Shown: positions 22,591 through 33,486, numbered from the stretch's first letter. The stretch: 64,000 bases of DNA from Siphonodentalium dalli (GCA_032622095.1 CP136067.1:130279990-130343989); one strand, 5' to 3'. Notes: generated by a model from the letters alone, not told the origin. Program-made: numbers and translations.

Positions 22591-23390
22591 TTATAGTAGA
22601 GCGGACATACCTATATAGTATATCGGTGAGCATGTTCATGCATTTGCCTTGTTTCTTGACAAGTCCGTTTGAATTTGGGTCATGAAGAGAGGGTTTGAAT
22701 TTGAGTAATATATATCACCCGTAACAACGTTATACGCTACCAGGGTTAAACCGTCCAATCTAAACCTTTAAAAAGCGACTAATCTTGCGGTTAGATACTA
22801 CTTATCACATCCACTCGTCGAAAAGTTTTATCTCAATATCTGATTTTCGGAGTAATTTTCCCCATTTGATCTTCGGTGGAATTTTCCAAATCTGAACCCA
22901 CCGACACAAACACTCCCTTGAGCAGGTTGCGTTTATAGTAGAGCGGTCAAATTTAATAGGAGTACCTACAGTATACCGGCTTACATGCTCCTGCGTGAAA
23001 TTTGCTCCTACATTAGCCCGTTTGGATATGGGGCTAAACAAGTGGCTAGTGATAGACTACATAAGTATACATATTTATGATATATAGTGTTGTCACGAGT
23101 AAACCGTTCCGTCTAAAAATTAGAAAATTGGCCTCTAGATGCGCGTGAACACTAGCCATCAGATGTCATCGTCAAAAAAATTTATCTCGATGTTTGAATT
23201 TTTCCCCCTTTGAAATTTTCGTGGAATTTTCCTAAATTCTCAACCCACTGACACGCATTCTCCGTTGGGCATGTTACATTAATAGTATAGCCGTCAAACT
23301 TCTGGGACGTACATAAAGTATGTCAACGTACCTGCTACGACATTATCTTGCTCTTTAATCAACCTGTTTGGATTTGGCGGGAAAAATAGT
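22590..23390. repeat. Degenerate 345-bp tandem repeat, ~2.4 units
   Basis: Landmarks TTTATAGTAGAGCGG (about 22590 and 22932) and TTAATAGTATAGCCG (about 23277) recur at a 342-345-bp spacing. Between them the blocks TTTATCTC, TTTTCCCC, TGGAATTTTCC and CCCAC(C/T)GACAC keep the same order. Confidence 0.7.
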
Positions 23391-24068
23391 CCTGGGTAAA
23401 AACATGTTTAAGCGATATATTCGTGTCCGAATCTCTCGTCCAATTCGGAATATGCTATAAAAAATGTACAGCTCTGTACTTATAAAAAAACAAAAACAAA
23501 AAACCCTTGGTTTATTCATCCTGGTGTGTAGTGTGTCCCTATTTATGGGCGGTAACTCTTCAGGGAAAGCGCGGACACAAGTTTTGATGCCCGTGGTCAG
23601 TAGGGCATATCGAGTTGTCCATATGGTCCAAATTTTGATGCCCTGCTCATAATTTCCGAGATAGTAAAATGACAATATTTCAGATAAAGGGAGATAACTC
23701 TGCGAGGAAAGAGAGGACAATATTCGTTATGCGACTACGGCACACAACTCATTTTCCCCAACATACTTACCAACTTTTAGTTTTCTACTGCTCATACTTT
23801 CCGAAATATAGTGATTGTAAAAGTGTCGAGTATTTTAATAATAATAATAATAGTGAAAAATATATTTTTTTTTAATTTCACTTTGCCATGAAAAGTTGTG
23901 CCGAAATTGCTGTACCTTCATTTTGAGTATTATATATCCTTTAGATGCCTACATTCACTAGAGATTTCGCGGTCCTCCTCCCATTAGTTTCTGGGTATTT
24001 CCAATTAAACAGAAAACGACCGCAATAGAAAAACAATATACTTCCTTGGTTACACCATGGAAGTATAA

Positions 24069-26006
24069 TAACAGAGCGTATCTCCTATAATAGCATATTC
24101 TCAAAGTCGTCACGTGACCTGACAGTTGGGCAATAAACTCATTATAATCGACAACGCACTGTCTGTCTCTCAAAAGCACTTGTATCACATGATCTCCCAA
24201 TGCATTTGGAATGTTCGCCATGCCATCATATTAATATAAGCTTCAGTTTGAATCGCCCAGTCCATGGTCTCATAACATGTTCTCATTTGAAGACATTTGA
24301 AGAGCGTCTGGTTTAATCTCATGGTAATGTATTGCACAATCATTCACAGAATAGATTACAGGAATCATTCTGCAATTTTCGAAGCTTCACATTCTCCAGC
24401 CATTGCTCTGCTCTTTGAATCCACATTATTAAAATGATTAAAATCTCTCTCCTGGTGCGCTATAACCTTCATCACAAACATGTGGCATTAAGTGTGCTGA
24501 CAGAGACAACAAAGCTAAGGTTTCGTCTTTCTTCCCTCACAAAATATTAAACCCTCGAGTCATCTACCTTCTTGAATATTCCCCTTTAGTAAAGTAAATG
24601 ATCTGTATACAGGTAATATTACTTTCATGGTCGTATGTAACCAAACGAGGCCCATCTCATACTCTAGCAAACATAAACACACATGTGTTGAGAATATCAA
24701 GGAGTAGCGGAATAAAGAGAGATGATCAGAGAGAGAGAGAGCCAAACGTAGTGGTGTGTTGTTTTATGTCTATATATTTCATACACATACAGTAATGCCC
24801 TAATTAAGCGATCCCTTATCCACAGCAGAATTGTTGGTATTTTTCAGGATTTAGTCGGAAATATGGCTTGCTGCCATTAATCGGAAAGCTCTCACTGGGT
24901 TATGTGTGTTTTATAACATTGGAGACGTTCGTGCCGATGTTTGGCGCTGCTAGTAAATAACCAATACTTACTTCAGGTGCAACACCTGAGTCATTGGAAT
25001 TGCAATGCAATCCCTGGGTGAACCCTAACGGCTCACTCCCCGCTCATTGGACAGAGGTAATCTTCAACCACGCAATTTTTCTGGAACATTCTACATGTGG
25101 AAATTTCCACAACATTCTATTTGACTAGTATTGAAAATTCCTTCATAATTTCAATGGCATCATATATGGTCCGTTTAAAAAAAAATACCTGTATGTGGCC
25201 CCTTTAAGATATGTATCCCGCCTAATGGTACTCTGTTATTTCAATGGCAAACTTGATTAAATCATCTCTAACATTCGTTAAGCTTTTTTCTCTAACTACC
25301 ACGTTACAATATGGTGTATATAATCGAACTATCAGGAATCAATCAACGCCTTATCCATAGATATTTGAACATAAAACTGAACGCATTTTGGGTCACATAC
25401 ATTTTCGCCGAACCACGGGTGTTGCCCTCCGTCACTTAGCGGACATCGTCACATATTGGGGACGAATCGGTTGAGAAACATGGCCTTCAGTAGTCATCTT
25501 TTATTTAAGTCATAAATGCACTTCGAATTTTAAAGTGTCATAGTGGGCTCATTTTTCCACCAATCATTTTTCCACCAATCATTATGCCCGACGTCACTCA
25601 GATGTTGATCACGCGATTTCAGTTCGAATCATACGAAAAACATGGCCGCTATTTTGTTTTTAAGTCATAAAACTACAGAACGAGGTGTAGAGTTTGGTCG
25701 TGGTATTTCTCAAGTCATTCTCATTCTGTTGTGTTATTACAAAATCACAAGATAATCGAGGAAGGTCATGCCAGAGAATAATTTTGACATGGTTTACTAC
25801 ATGTGGGTCGGCTTTTCCATAGCAGTAAAACTGAACGCATCTTTAAAAAAATGTACACGTTTTATTATTTATCAAACACAATCATTTATTCCATTACATA
25901 ATAATTACTGTTTAAAACGAATCATGTGTATATATTTTGCATAATTCCGGTGAACAGAAACTACACATTAAAATGCCAAGCTGATTTTTTTATGATCCTC
26001 TTGCAT
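24069..26006. other. Left-arm sequence without a supported gene
   Basis: This part is shared with the right arm. A short frame at 23958-24221 (minus) is also open at 47309 on, but the three residue differences I could compare in the shared part are all amino-acid changing. That does not look like a constrained protein. Confidence 0.5.
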
Positions 26007-26432
26007 TTAGCAGGGTACTAAAGTTTGTAGTTCCGGTACAGCTACAATGACGTCATTAATGGTGGAGATCAACTGTTCAAATTCTGAGTGGTTAAGAGTT
26101 ACACCTGTCTTCGTAGGGCAAAGCCTCTCACTGTCTTTCGGGTAAAAGAATTTTCTGATGTGAAAAACACTGTGTTCATGATCATAAGTCACGTGTTCAT
26201 TATGTCCGATATGTATCCTTTCCAAAGAAGATCTGTTTTGTAAATGTTCATACACTTTCTGTGCGTTATCAGCTAATTCCAGCCACTGTTGTAATCTCAG
26301 ACAGGCGCCGAATTTAGTAGGGAACTTCCCCTCGTTCCATATTCTGATGTCTATATTTTTTATGCTTTTATATTCACCGACGGTAAGGTATCTATCCCGT
26401 CCTAAGTGTTTGGTGAAAATTTTAGAATTCAT
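26007..26432 (-). CDS. Tandem PC4-like domain protein, left-arm copy (open)
   Basis: A 141-codon frame, ATG at 26430-26432, stop TAA at 26007-26009. I read it as two PC4-like (SUB1/p15 transcriptional coactivator) domains: residues ~13-60 with RYLTVGEYKSIKNIDIRIW then PTKFGACLRLQQWLEL, and ~74-130 with VFHIRKFFYPKDSERLCPTK then TGVTLNHSEFEQLISTIND. PC4 proteins bind single-stranded DNA through a beta-sheet with an IRxx..PTxKGixL..xxW/F..L pattern, which both halves follow loosely. The family usually carries one domain and a Ser-rich lead; this one has two and no lead. It lies 325 bp downstream of the IAP-like gene on the same strand. The right-arm copy is broken. Assignment is by motif only; DNA or RNA binding is an inference. 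Confidence 0.65.
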   Translation of the reverse strand: MNSKIFTKHLGRDRYLTVGEYKSIKNIDIRIWNEGKFPTKFGACLRLQQWLELADNAQKVYEHLQNRSSLERIHIGHNEHVTYDHEHSVFHIRKFFYPKDSERLCPTKTGVTLNHSEFEQLISTINDVIVAVPELQTLVPC

Positions 26433-26487
26433 GGTATCGTTTCGATGAATGCTGAATTGAAAATGTCGGAGGCGCGTGGATGTATTA

Positions 26488-26515
26488 CGTTTATACCCTA
26501 TATGACGTCATTGGG
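26488..26515 (-). promoter_or_regulatory. CRE-TATA promoter of the PC4-like gene
   Basis: On the minus strand TGACGTCA (26503-26510), a perfect CRE palindrome, is followed by GGTATAAACG (about 26488-26497). That places a start site near 26460, about 30 bp before the ATG. The same arrangement is kept in the right arm near 44676-44698. Upstream ATTGG-type CCAAT elements are also present. Confidence 0.5.
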
Positions 26516-26757
26516 CAGTCCCATCATAACCGTTTCAAAGTATATAATCCAATCAGATTGCCCCCGGAATCGCATTAGCCAAATATAGAAGGGCCAATCA
26601 TGTTTCGATCAGAGGAAACTCTCAGACAGTGGCTCGGAAGTACATTAGCTAAATATGGAATAAAGAGGTTTCGTGGTAAACTGTCTCGGCCTATAGGAAG
26701 GGCCGGACATGACACGCAACCGTGATTCAGGGTATTCATAACGCAGGTATGAATCAT

Positions 26758-27483
26758 TTAACCAAACGTTTTGGCATAGGCACGCACTACACTTCTGCAC
26801 AAGGGACAAGTCTCAGAACCGAGCGCGCACATGCCACAAATTGCTACGTGTCCACATGGTAAAAGCGCACAGATTTTATTATTCTCTAGACAAATAATAC
26901 ATTTGCATTCTTCAGAAACGTCTACTGCCATATCAGGCCAGTCATCTGCATAGGAACCAGACAGTCTCTCGTCGTCTATTTCAGTCATTTCTTCGAAATT
27001 AACGGTAAGGTCATCTATTGAAAATGTATTCATTTCTTGAACAGAGGCACAATCCACGGGACGTTGCAATGAAACATTTGCTGGTACATCGGGGATTTCC
27101 ATTAAATATCTCGGTCTGTTCCACTGTTTATACCTATCTTCAGGCAGGAAACGTTGCAAATAATTGAGATAGCTACAATTTGGAAAGAAACGGTAATGTT
27201 CTGTTCGAGGATCATCTCTCTTTTCCCATTGCCACAACCTACATCCGCAACTATAACAGATGGTTTTGTCAGCGGTCTTTGTGAAAAAGAAACCAGCCCC
27301 AGCTATTTTATCAGCCTCCACGGGCGAGGTCCAGTTTTCGAAAGAAGCTTATCTCGAGTGAAAATTTCGATACGCTGGGTATGACGGTTTCCAAGCCACA
27401 GTAAGACCATACAAATTTAAAAGTTCCGGTATAGTGCTTACACTATTATCGCTCGAAGCAGCTGCGTTCGGCGGGATATCCAT
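26758..27483 (-). pseudogene. IAP-like BIR-RING gene, left-arm copy (nonsense codon)
   Basis: From ATG at 27481-27483 the frame runs to TAA at 26758, but codon 45 is TAA (plus-strand TTA at 27349-27351) where the right copy has TTA (Leu). The rest is open and complete. The BIR zinc ligands are CYSCG, DDPRTEH and FPNC. An acidic linker follows, then a C-terminal RING of C-x2-C, CGH, C-x2-C and C-x2-C type (CKCIICLE, LPCGHVAICGMC, CPLC). BIR-RING proteins restrain caspases or signal as ubiquitin ligases. The architecture of one BIR and a RING in about 240 residues is that of compact animal and viral IAPs. A shorter product from the Met at 27321 would lack the start of the BIR. Breaks are reported as seen; no repair is implied. 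Confidence 0.85.
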
Positions 27484-27550
27484 CACCTGTTATTTCTCCC
27501 CACCCTGACAAGCAGTATGAACCTGTAAATGTTAGTTCAAGCCTTATAAC

Positions 27551-27658
27551 AATGGATTCAAAAGTAGTGACATTATGAGGGAAATTAATGCGGGAAGACA
27601 ACGAATGACTCATTTAAATAGGTCACTATACAACAGACTGGTTGAGTTGGAAACATAA
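27551..27658 (+). pseudogene. Partial small conserved frame (left arm)
   Basis: GFKSSD...REINAGRQRMTHLNRSLY...LVELE before TAA matches the right-arm exon at 43421-43561. The left copy lacks the first dozen codons and the acceptor because of a deletion just upstream. It is divergent to the IAP-like gene. Function is unknown. Confidence 0.45.
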
Positions 27659-28888
27659 TTCCTAATTTACAAAACCCTCTGTTTATTCGAGGAAATCCGC
27701 TAACTCACAGGTCCTTGGGCATGAGTTTCACATCATGATGCGAAATCACACAATCTGTGGCTCTAAATTTGCACGTACCTAGTGAGCATTTTATCTCTAA
27801 TAGCGATCAGTGAAGTATTTAGTTCTTATTATAATATTTATAACAGCCAATCAAAATCCGTTTCTGGATTTAGCTATATAATACACGGACAAACGGAATG
27901 AAAACATCTGTGCACCAATTGATGTATTCCAGGCATAGTTCATTCATATTATTACTCTAAAATCTCCATTACATGGCAAAACCAAAGGACCCATCTGATG
28001 TAGACTAGTATATAAATACTTATTTCATGTATTCTTTTCATCAATGATATGTATTGTAACACCTATAAATATAGTCTGTTATACATAGGAAACATTGCCC
28101 ACAGTCTCATGCCACGAAAGGCCTACTATGTGAACACATGTGTATATTAATTCCATATTTTCTTGTCAAAACGCTCTATTATATAAGGAGGTATCAAACA
28201 TTGGTTTGGAATGGGCCTACAATATGGACATGTGTATACATATTTACTCGGTGTATTCGTTAATCGTTCCTTTATCTTTATTTTTGTTAATTTATAGCAT
28301 TGTTAGTAGAAATTTAGTCTAAACTCGATGGTATATTGAAAATAATGCGTCAATACTGCTTTATTGGTGGTAACTGAACTTATTACATCATGTATCGCAA
28401 CTAAAACAAGCGAGACAACTCATAAATTTGTAATATTTCTCATGTCTATGGCGGTTCACACAGTGTACATTTTCATTGCTGTTACCATTTAATGCATACA
28501 TTACTGATTTATGCATAAGAACGCGGGTCTACATTGTTGTCAAGTACATATATATATATATATATAAATATATATATATATATGTTCATATTTCTTAAAG
28601 CAAGTACAGTATTTATATGTGATATGACATGTAACAAGTGCCATTTTCACAGGTAAATGACGTATAAAAGCTCTTTAATGTATAGTTAAACTGTTGAGTT
28701 TTCACACGCAGGTCTATGTCCTTGTGGACTATATACGTGGTATACGTCAGTATATACACGAAGGTACTGTGTTCTAAGTATGTATATGTATATGTATATG
28801 TCCATGTTTCTTAAAGCAAATCCATTACATATAAATGCGTTATGACGTATATTAAGTGTCATTTTCACTGTTAAATCACGTACAATAA
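27659..28888. other. Inner part of left arm, no supported gene
   Basis: Shared with 42.2-43.4 kb. It includes a TA-rich microsatellite at 28541-28582. Short frames conserved between arms appear to reflect DNA-level duplication only. Confidence 0.5.
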
Positions 28889-29330
28889 TAGCAACCACCC
28901 CAGTGGGTGTTTATACCTAAATGCATGTGAATTATGACGTCATATAATTTTTCTATATTTCTATACCAAGAGTGAAAATAGCGTGTATGCTTTTTCGTAA
29001 ATTTCACACGTGACTTCCGGGAGGTTACTGCGCAGAATCCAGCAGAAACTGATCGAAGAATTACGTTTTCTTCACTTCAACTTCAACACAATCGACTGTT
29101 TTGTAACGGTGTTCTGAGTTAGGAGAGCAGCGTGCTCAGAAGACAACCGAGACGGAGGAATTTACATACAAGTACAACAACAACAACGATTGCCGATGAT
29201 CACTTTTTAATTGTCCTCACTGAGTCATTCAGAGACTCAATCAAATAATAGATTAATCGAGGATTAATCACAGCCTTTCTAGTCTGATAACATGGCATTC
29301 GGTAAAATATTACCGTGGTACAGTTTGTGA
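28889..29330 (+). repeat. Direct repeat DR1, first copy
   Basis: Starts TAGCAACCACCCCAGTGGG exactly where the left arm of the giant inverted repeat stops, and matches 31394-31740. It includes a TGACGTCATATAA block, CACGTGACTTCCGGG, TGACTGCGCAGAATCCAGCAG-like sequence, ACAACAACAAC, and GAGGATTAAT.ACAGCC. The two copies are diverged. It could be a solo or paired LTR or a tandem duplication; no gag/pol lies between. Confidence 0.8.
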
Positions 29331-29928
29331 TTAGCCATCTCGATTGTAAACAAATCTTCTACTCGAAATTTGTAAATTAAAAAAACAAATCAAATGTGCA
29401 TGTGCGATAATTAATATCATCCATGAGACCATGACCCAACCCGGTAACACATACCAAATCTCATTCACATCCATTGAGAAACAACGAAGAAGTGCGACAT
29501 TACCGGTACACTTTTATTTAGAGCCGGCATCGGCGTCGACAAACACTTTATATACACCGATTTCTCCACTACAAGGTCAAGGCCCCACATGGCACGAAAT
29601 TGAAAAATCAACGAGTGATTGATCTGTGTTTCATGTAATTTGCAACAATGAATATTGTTTTGAGGATTTTATGGATTATTGTGTACCACAGATACACGAA
29701 GACTAGGCAATTCAATGTTAAGTGTATTCAATTTCATGACATGTGTAAACTGTGTTTGTGACATGATTATTGCACTTTCACTTTCGACAGGAGCTTGGAG
29801 GCATTGTTGAATTTGTTCTCTAATCATCAAAGGTTGCACAGGTATTTGCTTATCATTAATTTAATCATTTGATTTAGGACTGAAAAAGAATTGTTTCTGT
29901 TTTCAAATTGAAAAGATCAATCGTACTG
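29331..29928. other. Spacer sequence, no gene seen
   Basis: AT-rich; a short frame at 29431 shows no family resemblance. Confidence 0.5.
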
Positions 29929-30311
29929 CCCTGCTGGACAAAACAAGTGTCCATTGGCACCGCGGTGTGTTTGGCGTTCGGCAGCGGTTTCAGAGTTTGT
30001 AACTGCAGTTGAGCACCGCGGCCGAGCGGCAAGTACACCATGGCCGACCGTCAAGTACACATGTACACCATGGCCGAAAAGCAACTACAATGGGGCCGAA
30101 TGGCATGTACACCGTGGTTAGATTTCTGGTTTATATTGTCTTTTTTCAGTTTAATGAATGCACACAGCGGCAACTACACCATGGTCGAATGGCAAATACA
30201 CCGCGGCCCAATTGTAGTTAGCTGGTGGAGCCGCTGTGTAGTTGCATTTCGGCCGCAGTGGCAATGCTAAGCGCACCGTGGTTAAGTGGACACTTGTTTT
30301 GCCCAGCAGGG
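29929..30311 (+). mobile_element. MITE with CCCTGCTGG ends and GGCCGAATGGCA-type internal units
   Basis: CCCTGCTGGACAAAACAAGT at 29929 and its inverse ACTTGTTTTGCCCAGCAGGG at 30292-30311 form clean inverted ends. The interior holds about nine variants of a ~20-bp unit (GGCCGA-x-x-GGCAA-x-TACACC) on both sides of a TTCAGTTTAATGAATGC-like core. A 5'-truncated inverted copy is at 32790-33137. Frames across it are repeat translations. Confidence 0.85.
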
Positions 30312-30350
30312 TAGTATGTGTATTCAGTTCAAATTCATACAGATATCTTT

Positions 30351-31060
30351 CAGACTTTCATGTTTACAAAATGTAGGCGCGCATAGTCCCGCTCGCTGGG
30401 TTTTGGCCAGCCGCGCGGTTTCTATCAAGATAAAATAAACAGCGGAAATACATTCATAAATGTTGCGTAAATTGAATTAGTTTACTCACGATGGATGTCC
30501 ATTGAAACTCTTTGATGGTTTAACACTGCTTAATCCACTATCCATAAGCACAAGTGAATGTTACACACTGTGTTTTCATATTGTACATGCTCCTATATTA
30601 ATTGTAATTCATAATTATTAATAAGGAATTAATTTAATACTCCGATTCAATGCTGACGAAATAAATACGGAAACATCTCCCGGCCACGTGGTCTCGCTTT
30701 GATTTTCGAGGAATTTATGTGACGTCATAAGCCATACATAGAAATCGTTCAAATGTATTTTTAGCTTCGAATCATTCAGTCTCAGACAGATAGTGCATTT
30801 GACACTTCACATCGTGTGACGTCAAAAAACTTAAACTGCCAATAATCGTGGCACGAGGGATCACCTTTTGATGAATGCCGACAATGAATGTTGGTTTTGG
30901 AGAATTCATTTGATATTTTGCTACAACATTCAAGCTGTTTCTTTATACTTGTACGCTCTCCATATTTGGCCTAGGCGCGCAATTGATCGCTCACTGGTTT
31001 TCAATTTTAGCTGCGCGATGGTGCGCAAGAGCGATCGCGCGCCTCAAAAATTAAAGTCTG
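30351..31060 (+). mobile_element. TIR DNA transposon with 6-bp target duplication, copy 1
   Basis: CAGACTTTCAT...TTAAAGTCTG ends are flanked by ATCTTT on both sides. Subterminal palindromic GCGCGC / GAGCGATCG blocks and GGTTTTGGCC recur near both ends. The body is matched in reverse by 33487-34095. There is no transposase. I cannot assign a superfamily from a 6-bp duplication alone. Confidence 0.8.
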
Positions 31061-31264
31061 ATCTTTCTGTTGATTCCAACGTTAACACTATTACTTAATA
31101 TTTTTACCACTTTAGAGGGCGTTCTTTATTAGATGAACATTATTTTACCCACACGTCATGATTCCATGATTTTAAGGTGAAGTTGAACAGAAGCGAGCGC
31201 TAAGCTTTGTTTTCATTAACGCATGCTCACACCAGGACGGTGTGGTAATAATAGTAATAGCATG

Positions 31265-31378
31265 ATTTTGTCGGGCACCTTGGTTTCTTTACAGCCCTCC
31301 AGGAATGATTAACTCCGTCTCGGGTCTATAAATAGGCCCTCGGGCTGTTAATCATTCCTGTCGGGTCCAGGTGCTACC
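31265..31378. repeat. Imperfect hairpin around TCTATAAATAGGCC
   Basis: AGGAATGATTAAC (about 31300-31312) returns as GTTAATCATTCCT, with outer GGCACCT / AGGTGC pairing. CTCGGG and CCTCGGGC occur near the loop. It sits just before the second DR1 copy. Confidence 0.6.
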
Positions 31379-31393
31379 ACGGCCGAGTACTAG

Positions 31394-31740
31394 TAGCAAC
31401 CACCCCAGTGGGTGTTTATACCTAAATGCATGTGAATTATGACGTCATATAATTTTTATATAATTTTTATATATTTCTATATACCATGAGAGAAATTACC
31501 GTGTACGTTTATTTGTGAATTTAACACGTGACTTCCGGGTGGTGACTGCGCAGAATCCAGCAGAAACTACAGGGTGCTCCAATATAACGGAGGAATATGC
31601 AGACAACAACAACAACTGATCAAATTCATTCCCAGATTCTAGAATGTACCCGACTTTCAAGTTTAGCCTATTCAGTTCTTTCTGAGGATTAATTACAGCC
31701 TTTTCATCTGATAAAAATCATTGGTATATCATTAGCATAA
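31394..31740 (+). repeat. Direct repeat DR1, second copy
   Basis: Same start (TAGCAACCACCCC) and same block order as 28889-29330, with a short TATATAATTTTTA expansion after the TGACGTCA and a compressed middle. Confidence 0.8.
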
Positions 31741-32299
31741 TAATTAATTACCCCCCGTCAAGCGACCGTCCTGTCAGTGTCATCCGGCTTACGGCAGTTA
31801 CTTGATCGGAAATTACTTCCGTATATCCCATAGACCGATAAGGCCTTCACCTTCGCTTCATGGCAAACAATTTTCACAAATGTACGAGTGTACGTAGATT
31901 AATTAATCGCTTGATTTCGTGACAATCGACAGTTACTGCGTTAGGCTTCACTGTAAACTGTTACAGACAACAATGATCAAGATTCCAGAATCATTCAATC
32001 AACCAAAAAGTTCGAAGTTCAAAGAAAGATAAAAAAAATGAAAGAACGAATTCTGTGTTACGTGTATATTGTAAATTGTGATACTAAAATTGTAGTATGT
32101 TTCCTAGTTACCATCTTCAACTTAAGTTCAAGGAATTGATATCTAATGAGGATTCTTGTGGAGTTGTGAACACAACAGCACAATGCGTGCTCCTGGAGGT
32201 ATTTTTCTCCAAATCCAAGATTTTTTTAAAGGTAGGTCTGTTTGCTTTAAATTAAAAATTAAATTTTGATTATTATTTCATTTAATCATTTTTGATCAT
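31741..32299. other. Spacer sequence, no gene seen
   Basis: AT-rich; nothing recognised. Confidence 0.5.
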
Positions 32300-32775
32300 T
32301 TGACAATTTGTAGTGGTCATTCGTTGGTCATCAGTGTCACAGTCAGTGTGTTTGTCGTCATTCGTGTTTGGTTGTCGTCTGTCGTTTTTCGTCCTTGGTA
32401 GTTTGTTGTCGTGTTTATTGTTGGTTACACATAATTTTGAAACCTGCAGGCCTGGGTCGATGTGTTTGTCATCAAGACATTTTTCGTCATCGATCATTCG
32501 ACATCGTGTTCATCTTTGGTTGTTTGTTTTTCGTCATCAGTAATTTTTCGTCATCGATTGTTCGACATCGTGTTAGTCGTTGGCCATTTGTTTTTCGTCA
32601 TCAGTCATTTTTTGTCATCAGTCGGTATTTTTCTTCGTTGTTGTTTGTTGCCATTTGCCATCGTCAACCTCGCCATTTATCTGTCATTTGCCACCATTCG
32701 TCAGCCGGTGTGTTTTTTCGTTAGTTGTTTTTCATCATCGGTCATTTGTTCATCGGTTGTTTTTCGGAAATTCTG
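32300..32775. repeat. Degenerate TTTTTCGTCATC minisatellite
   Basis: T-rich strand with many TTTTTCGTCATC(A/G) variants. Two adjacent 64-bp units at about 32481 and 32545 are well matched (CGACATCGTGTT, TTTGTTTTTCGTCATCAGT). Open frames here on both strands are translations of the repeat. Confidence 0.85.
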
Positions 32776-32789
32776 TCTGTGTGTGGGAC

Positions 32790-33137
32790 CACTTAACTGC
32801 GGTGCGGTTAGCATTGCCACCGCAGCTGAAATTCAACTACACCGCGGCACCACCGGCTAACAGTTGGGTCGTGATGTAATTGCCATTCGGCATGGTGTAT
32901 TTGCCACGGTGTACTTTCATCAAACTGAAAAAAGACAATACAAACCAGAAATGTAACCACGGTGTACATGCTATTCGACCGTAAGGGTAGTTGCCTTTCG
33001 GCCGCAGTGAACTTGCCGTTTGGCCGCAATGTACTTGCCGTTCGGCTGCGGTGCTCAACTGCAGTTACAAACTCTGACACCGCAGCCGAACAGCAAATAC
33101 ATCGGTGCCAATGGATACTTGTTTTGTCCAGCGGGGT
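32790..33137 (-). mobile_element. MITE with CCCTGCTGG ends, truncated inverted copy
   Basis: Reverse-complement match to 29929-30311, ending GATACTTGTTTTGTCCAGCG. The other terminus is lost at the junction with the CTGTGTGTGGG sequence near 32780. The internal 20-bp units (TTTGGCCGCAGTGAACTTGC-like) are still visible. Confidence 0.8.
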
Positions 33138-33224
33138 ACATGTATTGTATGTCTACTTTGATCCTGGAAATGGGCGGGTCCAATTTCATGAGTGACCATG
33201 TCCTTGACCATGACCTCGCTCATA

Positions 33225-33480
33225 TACATGTAGGTACATAGAACTTCTGTCTCTGTGTGTTATAGACTTGAAAACTGCACGACTGATCGGACTAAAATTT
33301 GGTATTAATGTACCAAAGGCCTACTTTGATCCAGGGAACTATATGGGTGGGTCCAATTTCATATGCGACTGTGTCCTTGACTGCGACCTCGATATATACT
33401 TATACATTGTACATGTATACCGGTTGGCAACGTTGTTCCCTAAAGAGCCCGGATGAAGTCAGGCACATCAGATAAGTGTA
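33225..33480 (+). mobile_element. Degenerate Helitron-family fragment
   Basis: GAACTTCTGTCTCTGTGTGT, then GAAAACTGCACGACTGATCGG at the start, and GAGCCCGGATGAAGTCAGGC near the end, match the ends of the local Helitron family. The hairpin is mutated and the last bases (CAGATAAGT) no longer read CTAG. Confidence 0.6.
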
Positions 33481-33486
33481 CCGGTA

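Larger units (their letters stand above)
22054..24068. mobile_element. 2.0-kb insertion specific to the left arm, with inverted ends
   Basis: The right arm lacks this block. Near the left edge is TATACTTCCATGGTATCCC (22082-22100) and at the right edge GGTTACACCATGGAAGTATA (about 24050-24069): imperfect inverted termini. Inside are a truncated Helitron and two and a half diverged 345-bp tandem units. No transposase frame was recognised, so it is non-autonomous or a composite. Confidence 0.7.
19451..28894 (+). repeat. Left arm of giant inverted repeat (~9.4 kb)
   Basis: Beginning CTGCAGAGCAGCACTATTGG at 19451 and ending AATAGCAA at 28894, this arm is the reverse complement of 42186-49131. Matching landmarks include the short CACCCACGC-rich repeats near 19.7 kb, the GA/CT run, the PC4-like gene, the IAP-like gene and the CACGTACAATAATAGCAA end. 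Similarity is high by eye (a few differences per 100 bp where I compared). Relative to the right arm it has insertions at 20853-21761 and 22054-24068; the right arm has about 0.35 kb extra near 45.73-46.10 kb. Confidence 0.93.

Noticed and set aside
23958-24221. Possible small protein MANIPNALGDHVIQVLL conserved between arms (23958-24221 and 47309-47650)
   Set aside because: All differences seen in the shared part change the amino acid, and the two frames diverge completely at the 24068 insertion boundary. Conservation reflects DNA duplication.
32282-32879. Several overlapping frames rich in Ser/His/Val or Asp/Lys/Asn
   Set aside because: Translations of the TTTTTCGTCATC minisatellite on each strand.
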